Part shown: positions 17,282 to 24,667 of the stretch, in pieces
Layout of the letters: every line of letters begins with the position of its first letter
Numbering within the stretch: the first letter of the stretch is position 1
Assembly: GCA_963850205.1 (NCBI GenBank)
Contig: CAWKKJ010000008.1
Coordinates: forward strand, 983,671 to 1,047,670
Source of the DNA: JACVRW01 sp963850205
Lineage (GTDB): Bacteria; Actinomycetota; Thermoleophilia; Solirubrobacterales; Thermoleophilaceae
Length of the DNA stretch: 64,000 nucleotides
Reading direction: 5' to 3'
Program-made: the position numbers and the translations under genes
The notes under the pieces: model-generated
What the model was told of the DNA's origin: nothing
Seen by the model: only the letters and a program-made list of their open reading frames with translations
The model's database searches: none

Positions 17282-18649
17282 TCAGGCGGCCTCCCTTCCC
17301 CGGGCCGTGCCGAGCGCGCGGCCGACGGCCTGGCGGACGGTCTGGGCGCCGCCCGCGCCGGGCCGGACCACCTGGGTGAGGCCGAACTTCGCCGCCTCCG
17401 CCAGGCGGCGTTCGGGGTGGGCCACATGGCGCAGCTCACCCGTGAGCCCGAGCTCGCCGAAGGCGGCCAGCGGCGCCCTGCCGCCGACCGCGATCCCCTT
17501 GGCGGCGGAGGCAAGGGCGAGGGCGATGGCGAGGTCCGCACCGGGCTCGTCGACGCGAACGCCGCCCGCCACCGACACGAACACGTCGCTGCCTCCGAGG
17601 CTCACGCCACCGTGGCGGGCCAGCACCGCCAGCACCAGGGCGAGCCGGTTACGATCCACGCCGTTCGCCACGCGGCGCGGCGGCTGGAGCTCGCTCGGGG
17701 CCACAAGGGCCTGGACCTCGACCAGCAACGGCCGAGATCCCTCCATCGCGCAGAGCACCACCGATCCGGGGGCCAGGGTGGCCTCGGTGACGAAGCGGGC
17801 GCTCGCGTCCTCGACCTCGGTCAGGCCGCGTTCGTTCATCTCGAAGACACCCACCTCGTTGGTGGACCCGAAGCGGTTCTTGAGCGCCCGCAGCGTGCGA
17901 TAGGTGCGCTCGCGCTCGCCCTCGAAGCTCAGCACGCAGTCGACGAGGTGCTCCAACACCCGCGGTCCCGCGATCGCCCCCTCCTTGGTCACGTGCCCGA
18001 CCAGGATGACCGCGATCTGCCGCTCCTTGGCCAGCCGCATGAGCCTGCCGGCCACCTCTCTGACCTGGCCCACGGATCCCGGACCGCCCGAGAGCGCCGG
18101 ATCGTGCAGCACCTGGACCGAGTCCACCACGCACACGTCGGGCCGCTCGGCCTCGACCGTGGCCATGACCGTGTCGAGGTCGGTCTCCGCCACGATCGGA
18201 ACGGTCAGGGCGGCGGGCCCGAGCCGCTCTGCCCGCAGCTTGACCTGCGCGGCCGACTCCTCGCCCGACACGTACAGCGTGCTGCGCCCGGAGTCCGCGA
18301 GGTTGCCGAGGGCTCCGCTGGTCAGCGTCGACTTCCCGATTCCGGGCGAGCCGCCGATCAGGACCAGCGACCCGGGCACCAGGCCTCCGCCCAGCACCCG
18401 GTCGAGCTCTCCGATGCCCGTGCGCAGGCGTTCGACCTTCGGCGCCTGGACCTCCCCGAGGGGCACCGGCGCAAGCGGCCGGATCCCCCTCCGGCCACGC
18501 GAGCCGTTGCCGCCGCCGCGCGCAGCCGCCCGCCCGCGGTTCTCCTCCACCAGGGTGTTCCACTCGCCGCAGCCCGGGCAGCGTCCGTGCCACTTGGGGC
18601 TCTCGTGCCCGCAGGCGGAGCAGGCGAAGAGGGTGGCGGAAGCGGGCAT
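17282..18649 (-). CDS. radA: DNA repair protein RadA
   Basis: A 455-residue RadA/Sms. The N-terminal zinc finger is Cys10, Cys13, Cys24, Cys27 (CSACGHESPKWHGRCPGC). Walker A is GGSPGIGKST (99-108). The RadA signature KNRFGSTNEVGVFEM follows, and a Lon-like C-terminal domain ends the protein (VSLGGSDVFVSVAGGVRVDE, then GELGLTGELRHVAH). It branch-migrates recombination intermediates. It is the first gene of the leftward housekeeping block, preceded by a leader with two tandem repeats. Confidence 0.95.
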   Translation of the reverse strand: MPASATLFACSACGHESPKWHGRCPGCGEWNTLVEENRGRAAARGGGNGSRGRRGIRPLAPVPLGEVQAPKVERLRTGIGELDRVLGGGLVPGSLVLIGGSPGIGKSTLTSGALGNLADSGRSTLYVSGEESAAQVKLRAERLGPAALTVPIVAETDLDTVMATVEAERPDVCVVDSVQVLHDPALSGGPGSVGQVREVAGRLMRLAKERQIAVILVGHVTKEGAIAGPRVLEHLVDCVLSFEGERERTYRTLRALKNRFGSTNEVGVFEMNERGLTEVEDASARFVTEATLAPGSVVLCAMEGSRPLLVEVQALVAPSELQPPRRVANGVDRNRLALVLAVLARHGGVSLGGSDVFVSVAGGVRVDEPGADLAIALALASAAKGIAVGGRAPLAAFGELGLTGELRHVAHPERRLAEAAKFGLTQVVRPGAGGAQTVRQAVGRALGTARGREAA

Positions 18650-18673
18650 GACTCGAAGCTAAGGCGCGGGGCG

Positions 18674-18924
18674 GACGAACTCGCCCCGGGGAGGGCGCGG
18701 ACCCTTGGGGCGGGATACATCGCCAAGCCCTCCGGTTCTTCCCGGATCTCCTCGTACCCAGCCCCAACAACACCAAGGGCCCCGGCGGGGCGGATTGCGG
18801 GGTGAGGAGGAGCGGACTCGCGGGGGGCGTGACGAGTTCTCCCCGCCTCGCAACGGATAAATCGCCAGACCCCCATTTTCCCCAAACCTCCCCCTTACCC
18901 AGCCCCGACACCGCCAGGCCCCAC
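18674..18924. repeat. two diverged ~100-bp direct repeats upstream of radA
   Basis: Copy A (about 18674-18784) and copy B (about 18831-18924) share ordered blocks: GACGAACTCGCCCC / GACGAGTTCTCCCC, GATACATCGCCA / GATAAATCGCCA, TACCCAGCCCCAACA / TACCCAGCCCCGACA, and a closing C-rich run. Both are in the same orientation within the 383-bp gap between radA and the divergent nuclease gene. No protein-coding evidence is seen. If transcribed with radA they form a tandem leader. Confidence 0.6.
18870..18900 (-). other. candidate G-quadruplex in the radA leader
   Basis: The minus strand of this 31-base stretch has G-runs of 3, 5, 2, 4 and 5 separated by short A/T loops (TAA, A, TTT, AAAAT), a pattern able to form a G-quadruplex. 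It lies in copy B of the tandem repeat; copy A has lost most of the runs. Confidence 0.4.
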
Positions 18925-19032
18925 CGCGCCGTCCGGCGCTCATGCGAACGTAGGTTCGATACAGCCGCCGCATCCCGACACCTGCAAGCCCTCTCGCGGT
19001 CCGTCCGGTCCGGGGGGTTCCATCGCGGGCAC

Positions 19033-20721
19033 GTGAACCTGCTCGACCAGCCGCTCGCCGGCGCGGAGTTCGTGGCCGTCGACACCGAGACCAACGGGCT
19101 CGGCGGTGACCTGTGCGAGCTGACCGAGGTCGGCGCGGTGCTCGTGGGCGGCGGGGAGCTCCACGAGACGTTCGACTCGCTGGTGGGTGTCGAGCGACCC
19201 CTGACGCGAGGCATCCAGCGCTTCACCGGCATCACGCAGGGGATGGTCGACGGGGCGCCGCCGGCGGCGGAGGTGCTGCCGGAGATCGCCGGGCTGCTGG
19301 AGGGCCGCGTGCTGATCGCGCACAACGCCCGCTTCGACCGGCGGGTCCTGCGGCAGGCCTTCGAGCGCGCGGAGCTGCCCTGGCCGCGCCCCCCGGTCCT
19401 GTGCACGGTGCAGCTGGCACGCCGCTTCGCCCCGCTGGTCACGCGGCGCGGGCTGGCCTCGCTGGCCGACGCGCTCGGCATCGAGGTGCGCGAGGTCCAC
19501 CGGGCGCTGCCCGACGCCCTCACGTGCGCGCGCGTGTTCTGCGCGCTGTTTCCGAAGCTGTGCGCCAACGCCGTCACGATCGGGCAGGCGCTCGACCTCC
19601 TCCGCACCCGGCGGCGAGCGGCCAAGACCGAGCCGGCCGAGCGCATCCCGCCGTCGGAGCGCCCGGACCTCTCCACCCTCCCCGACGACCCGGGCGTGTA
19701 CGTGTTCCGCGACGAGCGCGGCCGGCCGCTGTACGTGGGCAAGTCCATCTCGCTGCGCAGCCGCGCCCGGGCCCACTTCTGCGCCCCGGCCGGGTGGACC
19801 GAGCGGGCGGCCATCGTCGACTACCGGCCCACCAACTCGGAGCTGGGCGCGCTGGTGCTCGAGAACCGGCTGATCAAGTCCTGGAAGCCGGCCGGGAACA
19901 AGAAGCTGAAGCGCACCGACCGCTACTGCTACCTGCGCTGTCGGCTCGACATTCCCTACCCGGTGCTCGAGGTGGCGGCGGAGCCGGCCGCCGGGCTGGC
20001 CGTGAACGTCGGGCCGCTTGGGAGTCGCGCACTGGCCGGGGAGCTGGCCGATCAGCTCACGTCGCTGTACCGGCTGCGCCACTGCGGCCGCAAGCTGAAG
20101 CTGCGCGAGCACCCCTCGGCCTACGGTCAGATGGGCCGCTGCGTCTCCCCCTGCCTGGGCGATCTCGACCCGAACGCCTATCGCCGCCAGGTGGACGCCG
20201 CGCTCGCCCACTTCGAGCAGCCGGGCGCCGGCGAGACGCTGGTCGCGGAGATCGACCGCCGGATGCGTGAGGCCGCCGCGGGCGCCCGCTTCGAGCGGGC
20301 CGCCGCGCTGCTGCGCCGCCGCGACCGCCTTGCCTGGGTGGTCGAGCGGCTCGAGGGGATGCTCCGCGCCACCCACGCCGCGCCGCGCCTGGTGCTGGCG
20401 AGCCACCCGGTGAAGGAGCGGGTGGACGCGTTCTGGATCGTGCAGGGCCGGCTGGTGGACTGGGGGCCGCTCCCCGGTCACTCGGAGCTCGTCGAGCGCA
20501 CCGACGTCGCCCTGGCCCGCTCACCCGGCCGGACGGTGGTGCCCGTCAGCGAGGTGGACGAGGTGCGCATACTGGCCGGCTGGATCGCCGACCACGAGCC
20601 GCCCGCGCTCGAGCTCGAGCCGCGGCCGAGCCCCGCGGCCCTGATGCGCTTTGCCGCGGACGCGACCGGTGACCCGCCGGCTCCGGCCGAAAGGAGGGAG
20701 CCGGTCGCGCTGCCCGGGTAG
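19033..20721 (+). CDS. DEDDh exonuclease fused to UvrC-like GIY-YIG endonuclease
   Basis: A 562-residue protein starting at GTG 19033. Residues about 8-175 are a DnaQ-like 3'-5' exonuclease: FVAVDTETNGLGGDL (motif I, D/E), HNARFDRRVL (motif II), HRALPDALTCARVF (motif III, H/D). Residues about 215-300 are a GIY-YIG nuclease (DDPGVYVFRDERGRPLYVGK, then LEKNRLIK-like LVLENRLIKSWKP). A UvrC-like Cys-containing and UVR-like helical region follows (QMGRCVSPCLGDL). This matches the known actinobacterial Pol III epsilon-UvrC fusion (Rv2191 type), probably for excision repair. The frame remains open upstream to about 18802, but that extension lies in the repeat region and lacks family similarity. Confidence 0.87.
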   Translation: MNLLDQPLAGAEFVAVDTETNGLGGDLCELTEVGAVLVGGGELHETFDSLVGVERPLTRGIQRFTGITQGMVDGAPPAAEVLPEIAGLLEGRVLIAHNARFDRRVLRQAFERAELPWPRPPVLCTVQLARRFAPLVTRRGLASLADALGIEVREVHRALPDALTCARVFCALFPKLCANAVTIGQALDLLRTRRRAAKTEPAERIPPSERPDLSTLPDDPGVYVFRDERGRPLYVGKSISLRSRARAHFCAPAGWTERAAIVDYRPTNSELGALVLENRLIKSWKPAGNKKLKRTDRYCYLRCRLDIPYPVLEVAAEPAAGLAVNVGPLGSRALAGELADQLTSLYRLRHCGRKLKLREHPSAYGQMGRCVSPCLGDLDPNAYRRQVDAALAHFEQPGAGETLVAEIDRRMREAAAGARFERAAALLRRRDRLAWVVERLEGMLRATHAAPRLVLASHPVKERVDAFWIVQGRLVDWGPLPGHSELVERTDVALARSPGRTVVPVSEVDEVRILAGWIADHEPPALELEPRPSPAALMRFAADATGDPPAPAERREPVALPG

Positions 20722-20753
20722 AGAAGGCCGCGGGCGGAGGCTACCCTGCGGCC

Positions 20754-21335
20754 ATGGCCGGGGACGACCAGGCCTCCGCGGTTCGCGCCTCGGATGCGGA
20801 GCGCGAGCGAGCGATAGACCAGCTCCGTGATGCAGGCGCCGAGGGCCGCCTGACGCTCGAGGAGCTCGCCGACCGGGTCGAGGCCGCCGCGACGGCCGTG
20901 ACCCGCCGCGAGCTCGAGGAGCTCGCCGCCGACCTGCCGGGGCCGGCGGCCTCACCGGCGGCGCCCGCCCCGTCTCGCCAGCGCGCGTCCAGTGTCTTCG
21001 GCGACGTGCGCCGTGCCGGGCCCTGGACCGTGCCGGAGCGGAGCACGTGGTGGAGCGTCTTCGGCGACATCGTGCTCGACCTGCGCGAGGCGTCGGTGGT
21101 GGAGCCGGACACGCGGCTCGGCGCCGGAACCTTGTTCGGGGATGTCGAGCTGCTCGTGCCGGAGGGGGTCCAGATCGAGGTTCGGTCCTGGACGCTGTTC
21201 GGCGACGTCAGCCAGGACCCGGGGCGGCCGGCGGCCGGGGCGCCGCGGATCGTCCTCACCGGCGTGACCATGTTCGGCGACGTTCGGGTGCGTGCGAGGC
21301 GGCTACGGCAGCGGCTCGCTAACCGGACTCCCTGA
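20754..21335 (+). CDS. DUF1707 domain protein with LiaF-like beta repeats
   Basis: A 193-residue protein. Residues about 10-62 are a DUF1707 domain (VRASDAERERAIDQLRDAGA, GRLTLEELADRVEAA). Residues about 80-185 contain five repeats of a FGDV motif (SVFGDVRRAG, SVFGDIVLDLREA, TLFGDVELLVPEGV, TLFGDVSQD, TMFGDVRVRAR), the stacked-strand pattern of LiaF/YvqF C-terminal domains. Such proteins are linked to cell-wall stress signalling. There is no membrane helix. The last 17 bp overlap the convergent CDGSH gene. Confidence 0.8.
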   Translation: MAGDDQASAVRASDAERERAIDQLRDAGAEGRLTLEELADRVEAAATAVTRRELEELAADLPGPAASPAAPAPSRQRASSVFGDVRRAGPWTVPERSTWWSVFGDIVLDLREASVVEPDTRLGAGTLFGDVELLVPEGVQIEVRSWTLFGDVSQDPGRPAAGAPRIVLTGVTMFGDVRVRARRLRQRLANRTP

Positions 21336-21540
21336 CCGCCCGCTCGGCGGCCTCGAAGCCGGTCCGGGAGTGCGTGCCATCGCAGAACGGCTTGGTCGTG
21401 GAACCGCCGCAGCGGCACAGCGCGACGGTCTCGCCCTTGTCGGACAGGTCGTACTCGGCCCCGTCGGCGTCGACCAGCGTGACCGGCCCGGTGATCTTGT
21501 AGGGCCCGCTCTCACGCACCTTGATGACGACATCTTCCAT
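21319..21540 (-). CDS. CDGSH iron-sulfur domain protein
   Basis: A 73-residue protein with the CDGSH [2Fe-2S] ligand set CRCGGSTTKPFCDGTH (Cys42, Cys44, Cys53, His57). No membrane anchor is present, so it is a soluble single-domain protein of the prokaryotic type, probably for electron transfer or Fe-S handling. It converges on, and overlaps, the DUF1707 gene. Good match in length and ligands. Confidence 0.92.
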   Translation of the reverse strand: MEDVVIKVRESGPYKITGPVTLVDADGAEYDLSDKGETVALCRCGGSTTKPFCDGTHSRTGFEAAERAVRESG

Positions 21541-21591
21541 CGCGTCCCTCCCTGGATCGGCGTGGGTTCACGGCTAGCGTTTCAGGCCACG

Positions 21592-21882
21592 GTGCAGCGC
21601 GTCGCCCTTCTCGACCATCCGGAGGTGCGGGAGATCGTTCCCTCCCATCACTGCGTGATCCGCTTCCGCCAGCGCCGGCCCGTGAGCGAGCGCGGCGCCG
21701 CGGCCGTGGCCGACGCCCTGATCGCGGCCCTCGAGGACGCCGACGTGACCCGCTGGCCGCCCGCGTGGACGGTCAGCGACCGCCAAACGGAGCTCTGGGC
21801 GGTGAACGGAGCCCTGGCGTTCCCGCTGCAGCGCACCGACCGGGCCGGGAGGTGGCTTGCGGTCACCTGCCTCACCCGCTGA
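21592..21882 (+). CDS. small hypothetical protein
   Basis: From a GTG at 21592 a 96-residue protein begins QRVALLDHPEVREIVPSHHC and includes GAAAVADALIAALEDADVTR and WAVNGALAFPLQRTD. It looks like a compact alpha/beta fold, with strand-like segments and even codon usage. No family is recognised. It is divergent from the CDGSH gene and 40 bp before the molybdenum operon. The start is uncertain, as the frame is open further upstream. Confidence 0.45.
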   Translation: MQRVALLDHPEVREIVPSHHCVIRFRQRRPVSERGAAAVADALIAALEDADVTRWPPAWTVSDRQTELWAVNGALAFPLQRTDRAGRWLAVTCLTR

Positions 21883-21899
21883 GCCGGAAGACAAATAGG

Positions 21900-21905
21900 T
21901 ACAAT
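21900..21905 (+). promoter_or_regulatory. possible -10 box of the molybdenum/tungsten operon
   Basis: TACAAT lies 16 bp upstream of the ATG at 21922 in an unusually A/T-rich patch (ACAAATAGG precedes it). No clear -35 is seen at 16-18 bp. If used, the transcript would have a very short leader. Confidence 0.35.
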
Positions 21906-21921
21906 CCCACGCGCGGCAGGC

Positions 21922-22824
21922 ATGCGCTCGCAGGACGACATTCGCGCTCCCGCCCGCTCGCCGGGAGAGACCGCGCTGGCCTCGGCCGGCATCGTCCTCG
22001 CCGGCGGCCGCTCGACCAGGATGGGCAGTCCCAAAGCGGCCTTGGAGTGGCACGGCTCGACTCTCCTGCGCCGCGTGGTGGGGATCGTCGGCCGCGCCGT
22101 GGACGGCCCGGTGATCGTGGTGGCCGCGCCCGGCCAGGAGCTTCCCGACCTGCCGCCCGGCACCCGGGTGGCCGAGGACGCCCGGGAGGGCCGGGGCCCC
22201 CTGCAGGGCCTCGCCGCCGGCCTTGCCGCAGCCTCCTCGGAGGAGGCGGACTGGGCCTACGTCTCCTCCACGGACGTGCCGCTCCTGCATCCGGCCTTCG
22301 TCGGGCGGGTGCTCGCCGCCGCGGAGCGGGAGGATGTAGACGTGGTGCTGCCCACAGCGCAAGGCTTCCGTCACCCGCTCGCCGCCGCCTACCGGACGGC
22401 GCTCCTGCCCGCGGTCGAGGACCTGATCGCCCAGGACAGGCTGCGGCCCGCCTTTCTCTTCGAGGCCTGCCGGGTGCGCCAGCTCGACGAAGACGACCTG
22501 CTGCGCGACGCCCGGCTGCGAGCAGCCGATCCCGAGCTGCTCTCGCTCCTCAACGTCAACGACCCGGACGAGTACGAGCGGGCCCGCCGCCGGGCGGCCC
22601 CGTCCGTGACGGTGCAGCGTTTCGGCACACTGGCCGTCGGCGGCGACCGCCAGCCGCTGTCAGTCGGGGCCGCCAGCCTGGGCGAGGCGGCCACGGCTGC
22701 CGGTGTGACACTGGACCGCCACGTGGTGGCCGCGCTCAACGGCGACCAGATCAGCCGCGATGCCCAGCTGCCGCTTGCCGCGGGCGACCGCGTGGCCTTC
22801 CTGGCCGCGGACGCGGGGGGCTGA
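21922..22824 (+). CDS. MobA-like nucleotidyltransferase fused to a MoaD/ThiS-like domain
   Basis: A 300-residue protein. Residues about 20-225 are a MobA-type molybdenum-cofactor guanylyltransferase: GIVLAGGRSTRMGSPKAALE, EGRGPLQGLAAGL, YVSSTDVPLLHPAFV, FRHPLAAAYRTAL, LLNVNDPDEY. Residues about 230-300 are a ubiquitin-like sulfur-carrier domain with VVAALNGDQISRDAQLPLAA and GDRVAFLAADAGG, ending in the diglycine that MoaD/ThiS use for thiocarboxylate formation. The protein would combine dithiolene sulfur supply (MoaD) with GMP attachment (MobA). First gene of the AOR-FDH operon, 18 bp before the AOR start. The fusion is seen directly; its function is inferred. Confidence 0.85.
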   Translation: MRSQDDIRAPARSPGETALASAGIVLAGGRSTRMGSPKAALEWHGSTLLRRVVGIVGRAVDGPVIVVAAPGQELPDLPPGTRVAEDAREGRGPLQGLAAGLAAASSEEADWAYVSSTDVPLLHPAFVGRVLAAAEREDVDVVLPTAQGFRHPLAAAYRTALLPAVEDLIAQDRLRPAFLFEACRVRQLDEDDLLRDARLRAADPELLSLLNVNDPDEYERARRRAAPSVTVQRFGTLAVGGDRQPLSVGAASLGEAATAAGVTLDRHVVAALNGDQISRDAQLPLAAGDRVAFLAADAGG

Positions 22825-22842
22825 GGTCGTGGCGGCGGCACG

Positions 22843-24663
22843 ATGACCCCCGCCGGCGGCTACTTCGGTAACGCGCTGGTCGTCGACGCCGGTGACGGCA
22901 CGGCGGAGGAGCTCTCGCTTCCCGAGCCGGTCCTGCGCGGCTGCATCGGCGGCGCCGGGCTGGGCGCGTGGCTCATGCACCGGCTCGCGCCCCCGGGCGT
23001 CGAGCCGCTCGCCCCCGAGGCTCCGCTGGCCTTCGTGTTCAGCCCGCTCGTGGGCACGCCGCTGACCACGAGCGCGAAGTTCGCGGTGGTCTCGAAGTCC
23101 CCCCTCACCGGCCTGCTGAACGATGCGCTGGCCTCGAGCCACTTCGCCATCGCCGGCAAGCTCAGCGGCCACGACGCCCTGGTGGTCCGCGGCGCCGCTC
23201 CCCAGCCTTCGGTGCTCATGGTGGACGGCGAGGGGGCGCGGCTCGAGCCCGCCGGCGAGCTGTGGGGGCTCCCCGCGGCAGAGGCCGAGTCGCGCCTTCG
23301 TGAGCGTGTCGGCAAGGGCTGGCGGGTGGCGGCCATCGGCCCGGCGGGCGAGCGGCTGGTGCGCTACGCCACCGTGTCGCACGACGGCCGCCATGCCGGC
23401 CGCGGCGGCCTGGGCGCCGTGCTGGGCGCCAAGCAGCTGAAGGCGGTGGCCGTGCGCAGCGCCGGCGTCAAGGCGCCGCTGGCCGACCCCGGCGGCGTGA
23501 TGCGGGCGGCCCGCGACCTGCGGGAGCGCTCGTTCGGCCCCGCGACCGCGAAGTACCGCGAGCTGGGCACGCTGGCCAACCTTCTCTCCTTCAACGCGAT
23601 CTCCACGCTGCCCACGCGCAACTTCCGGGAGGCGACCTTCGAGGAGGCACCCCGCCTGGCCGCCGAGGACCTGCGGGACATGCGGGAGGTGGCGCGCGAC
23701 TACTGCGCCTCCTGCACCATCGGCTGCGAGCACATCTACGCGGCGCCCGGCGGCCGGCAGACCCGCGTGGAGTACGAGAACGTGTTCGCCCTCGGGCCGT
23801 TGTGCGGGGTGTCCGATCCTGACTCGGTGCTGGCCGCCAGCGCGCGCTGCGACGAGCTGGGGCTCGACACCATCTCGGCGGGCGGGACGATCGCCTGGGC
23901 GATGGAGTGCGCCGAGCTCGGCCTGATCGACGCACCCTGGCTCCGGTTTGGCGACGCGACGGCGCTGCTGCGGGCGCTCGATGAGATCGGCGCCCGGGAG
24001 GGCATCGGGGAGCTGCTGGCGGACGGGTCGCGGCGGGCCGCGGCGACGGTCGGCGGCGGGTCGGAGGCCTTCGCCCCGCACGTCAAGGGGCTGGAGCTGC
24101 CGGGCTACGAGCCGCGCACGCTCCAGGCCATGGCCCTCGGCCTGGCGGTGAACGCCCGCGGGGCGGACCACAACCGCTCCGGCGCGTACGAGGCGGACCT
24201 GTCCGGCGCGCTCGACCGGCTGACTGGCGGCGAGGGCCACGTGGACGCGGCCGTGGAGACCGAGGACCGGGCCGCGGTCATGGACTCGCTGATCCTGTGC
24301 AAGTTCCTGCGCGGCGTCTTCGAGGATCCGTTCCCCGACTGGGCGGAGCTCCTGCGCCCCGTCACCGGCTGGGAAATCGACGGGGAGGAGCTGCGCGACG
24401 CCGCCCGGCGCATCGTGCTGACCAAGCGCCTGTTCAACCTCCGCGAGGGCTGGACGCGGGCGGAGGACTGGCTGCCGCAGCGCTTCCTGACCGAGCGGCT
24501 AGAGCTCTCGTCGGGGCGCCAGGCCGAGCTCACCCCCGAGCGGCTGAGCGCGATGATCGACGCCTACTACGACCGGCGCGGCCTCGACCCCGACGGCCGG
24601 CCGCTGCCCTCGACCCTGGCCGAGCTCGATCTGGAGCACTTCGGCGCCGCGGCGCTAGGCTGA
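22843..24663 (+). CDS. aldehyde:ferredoxin oxidoreductase family tungsto/molybdoenzyme
   Basis: A 606-residue AOR-family protein of standard length. The N-terminal domain begins YFGNALVVDAGDG and contains FAVVSKSPLTGLLNDALAS and GRGGLGAVLGAKQLKAVAV, which bind the bis-pterin cofactor. The [4Fe-4S] ligands are Cys288-X2-Cys291-X3-Cys295 (CASCTIGC) and Cys486 (LILCKF), matching the family pattern. AOR enzymes oxidise aldehydes to acids, or run in reverse, using tungsten. They are oxygen-sensitive and mostly anaerobic, so this is notable in an actinobacterial background. It is co-transcribed with a formate dehydrogenase and an NADH module; a ferredoxin or those subunits may be the partner. Confidence 0.92.
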   Translation: MTPAGGYFGNALVVDAGDGTAEELSLPEPVLRGCIGGAGLGAWLMHRLAPPGVEPLAPEAPLAFVFSPLVGTPLTTSAKFAVVSKSPLTGLLNDALASSHFAIAGKLSGHDALVVRGAAPQPSVLMVDGEGARLEPAGELWGLPAAEAESRLRERVGKGWRVAAIGPAGERLVRYATVSHDGRHAGRGGLGAVLGAKQLKAVAVRSAGVKAPLADPGGVMRAARDLRERSFGPATAKYRELGTLANLLSFNAISTLPTRNFREATFEEAPRLAAEDLRDMREVARDYCASCTIGCEHIYAAPGGRQTRVEYENVFALGPLCGVSDPDSVLAASARCDELGLDTISAGGTIAWAMECAELGLIDAPWLRFGDATALLRALDEIGAREGIGELLADGSRRAAATVGGGSEAFAPHVKGLELPGYEPRTLQAMALGLAVNARGADHNRSGAYEADLSGALDRLTGGEGHVDAAVETEDRAAVMDSLILCKFLRGVFEDPFPDWAELLRPVTGWEIDGEELRDAARRIVLTKRLFNLREGWTRAEDWLPQRFLTERLELSSGRQAELTPERLSAMIDAYYDRRGLDPDGRPLPSTLAELDLEHFGAAALG

Positions 24664-24667
24664 CGTC

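Noticed and set aside
16940..18805. Long plus-strand frame covering radA and part of disA
   Set aside because: Antisense shadow of RadA with its zinc finger and Walker motifs on the minus strand.
18659..18973. Minus-strand frame with internal repeated GWVRG...GGL units upstream of radA
   Set aside because: The repetition comes from the two DNA direct repeats; codon content is not protein-like. Treated as non-coding leader.
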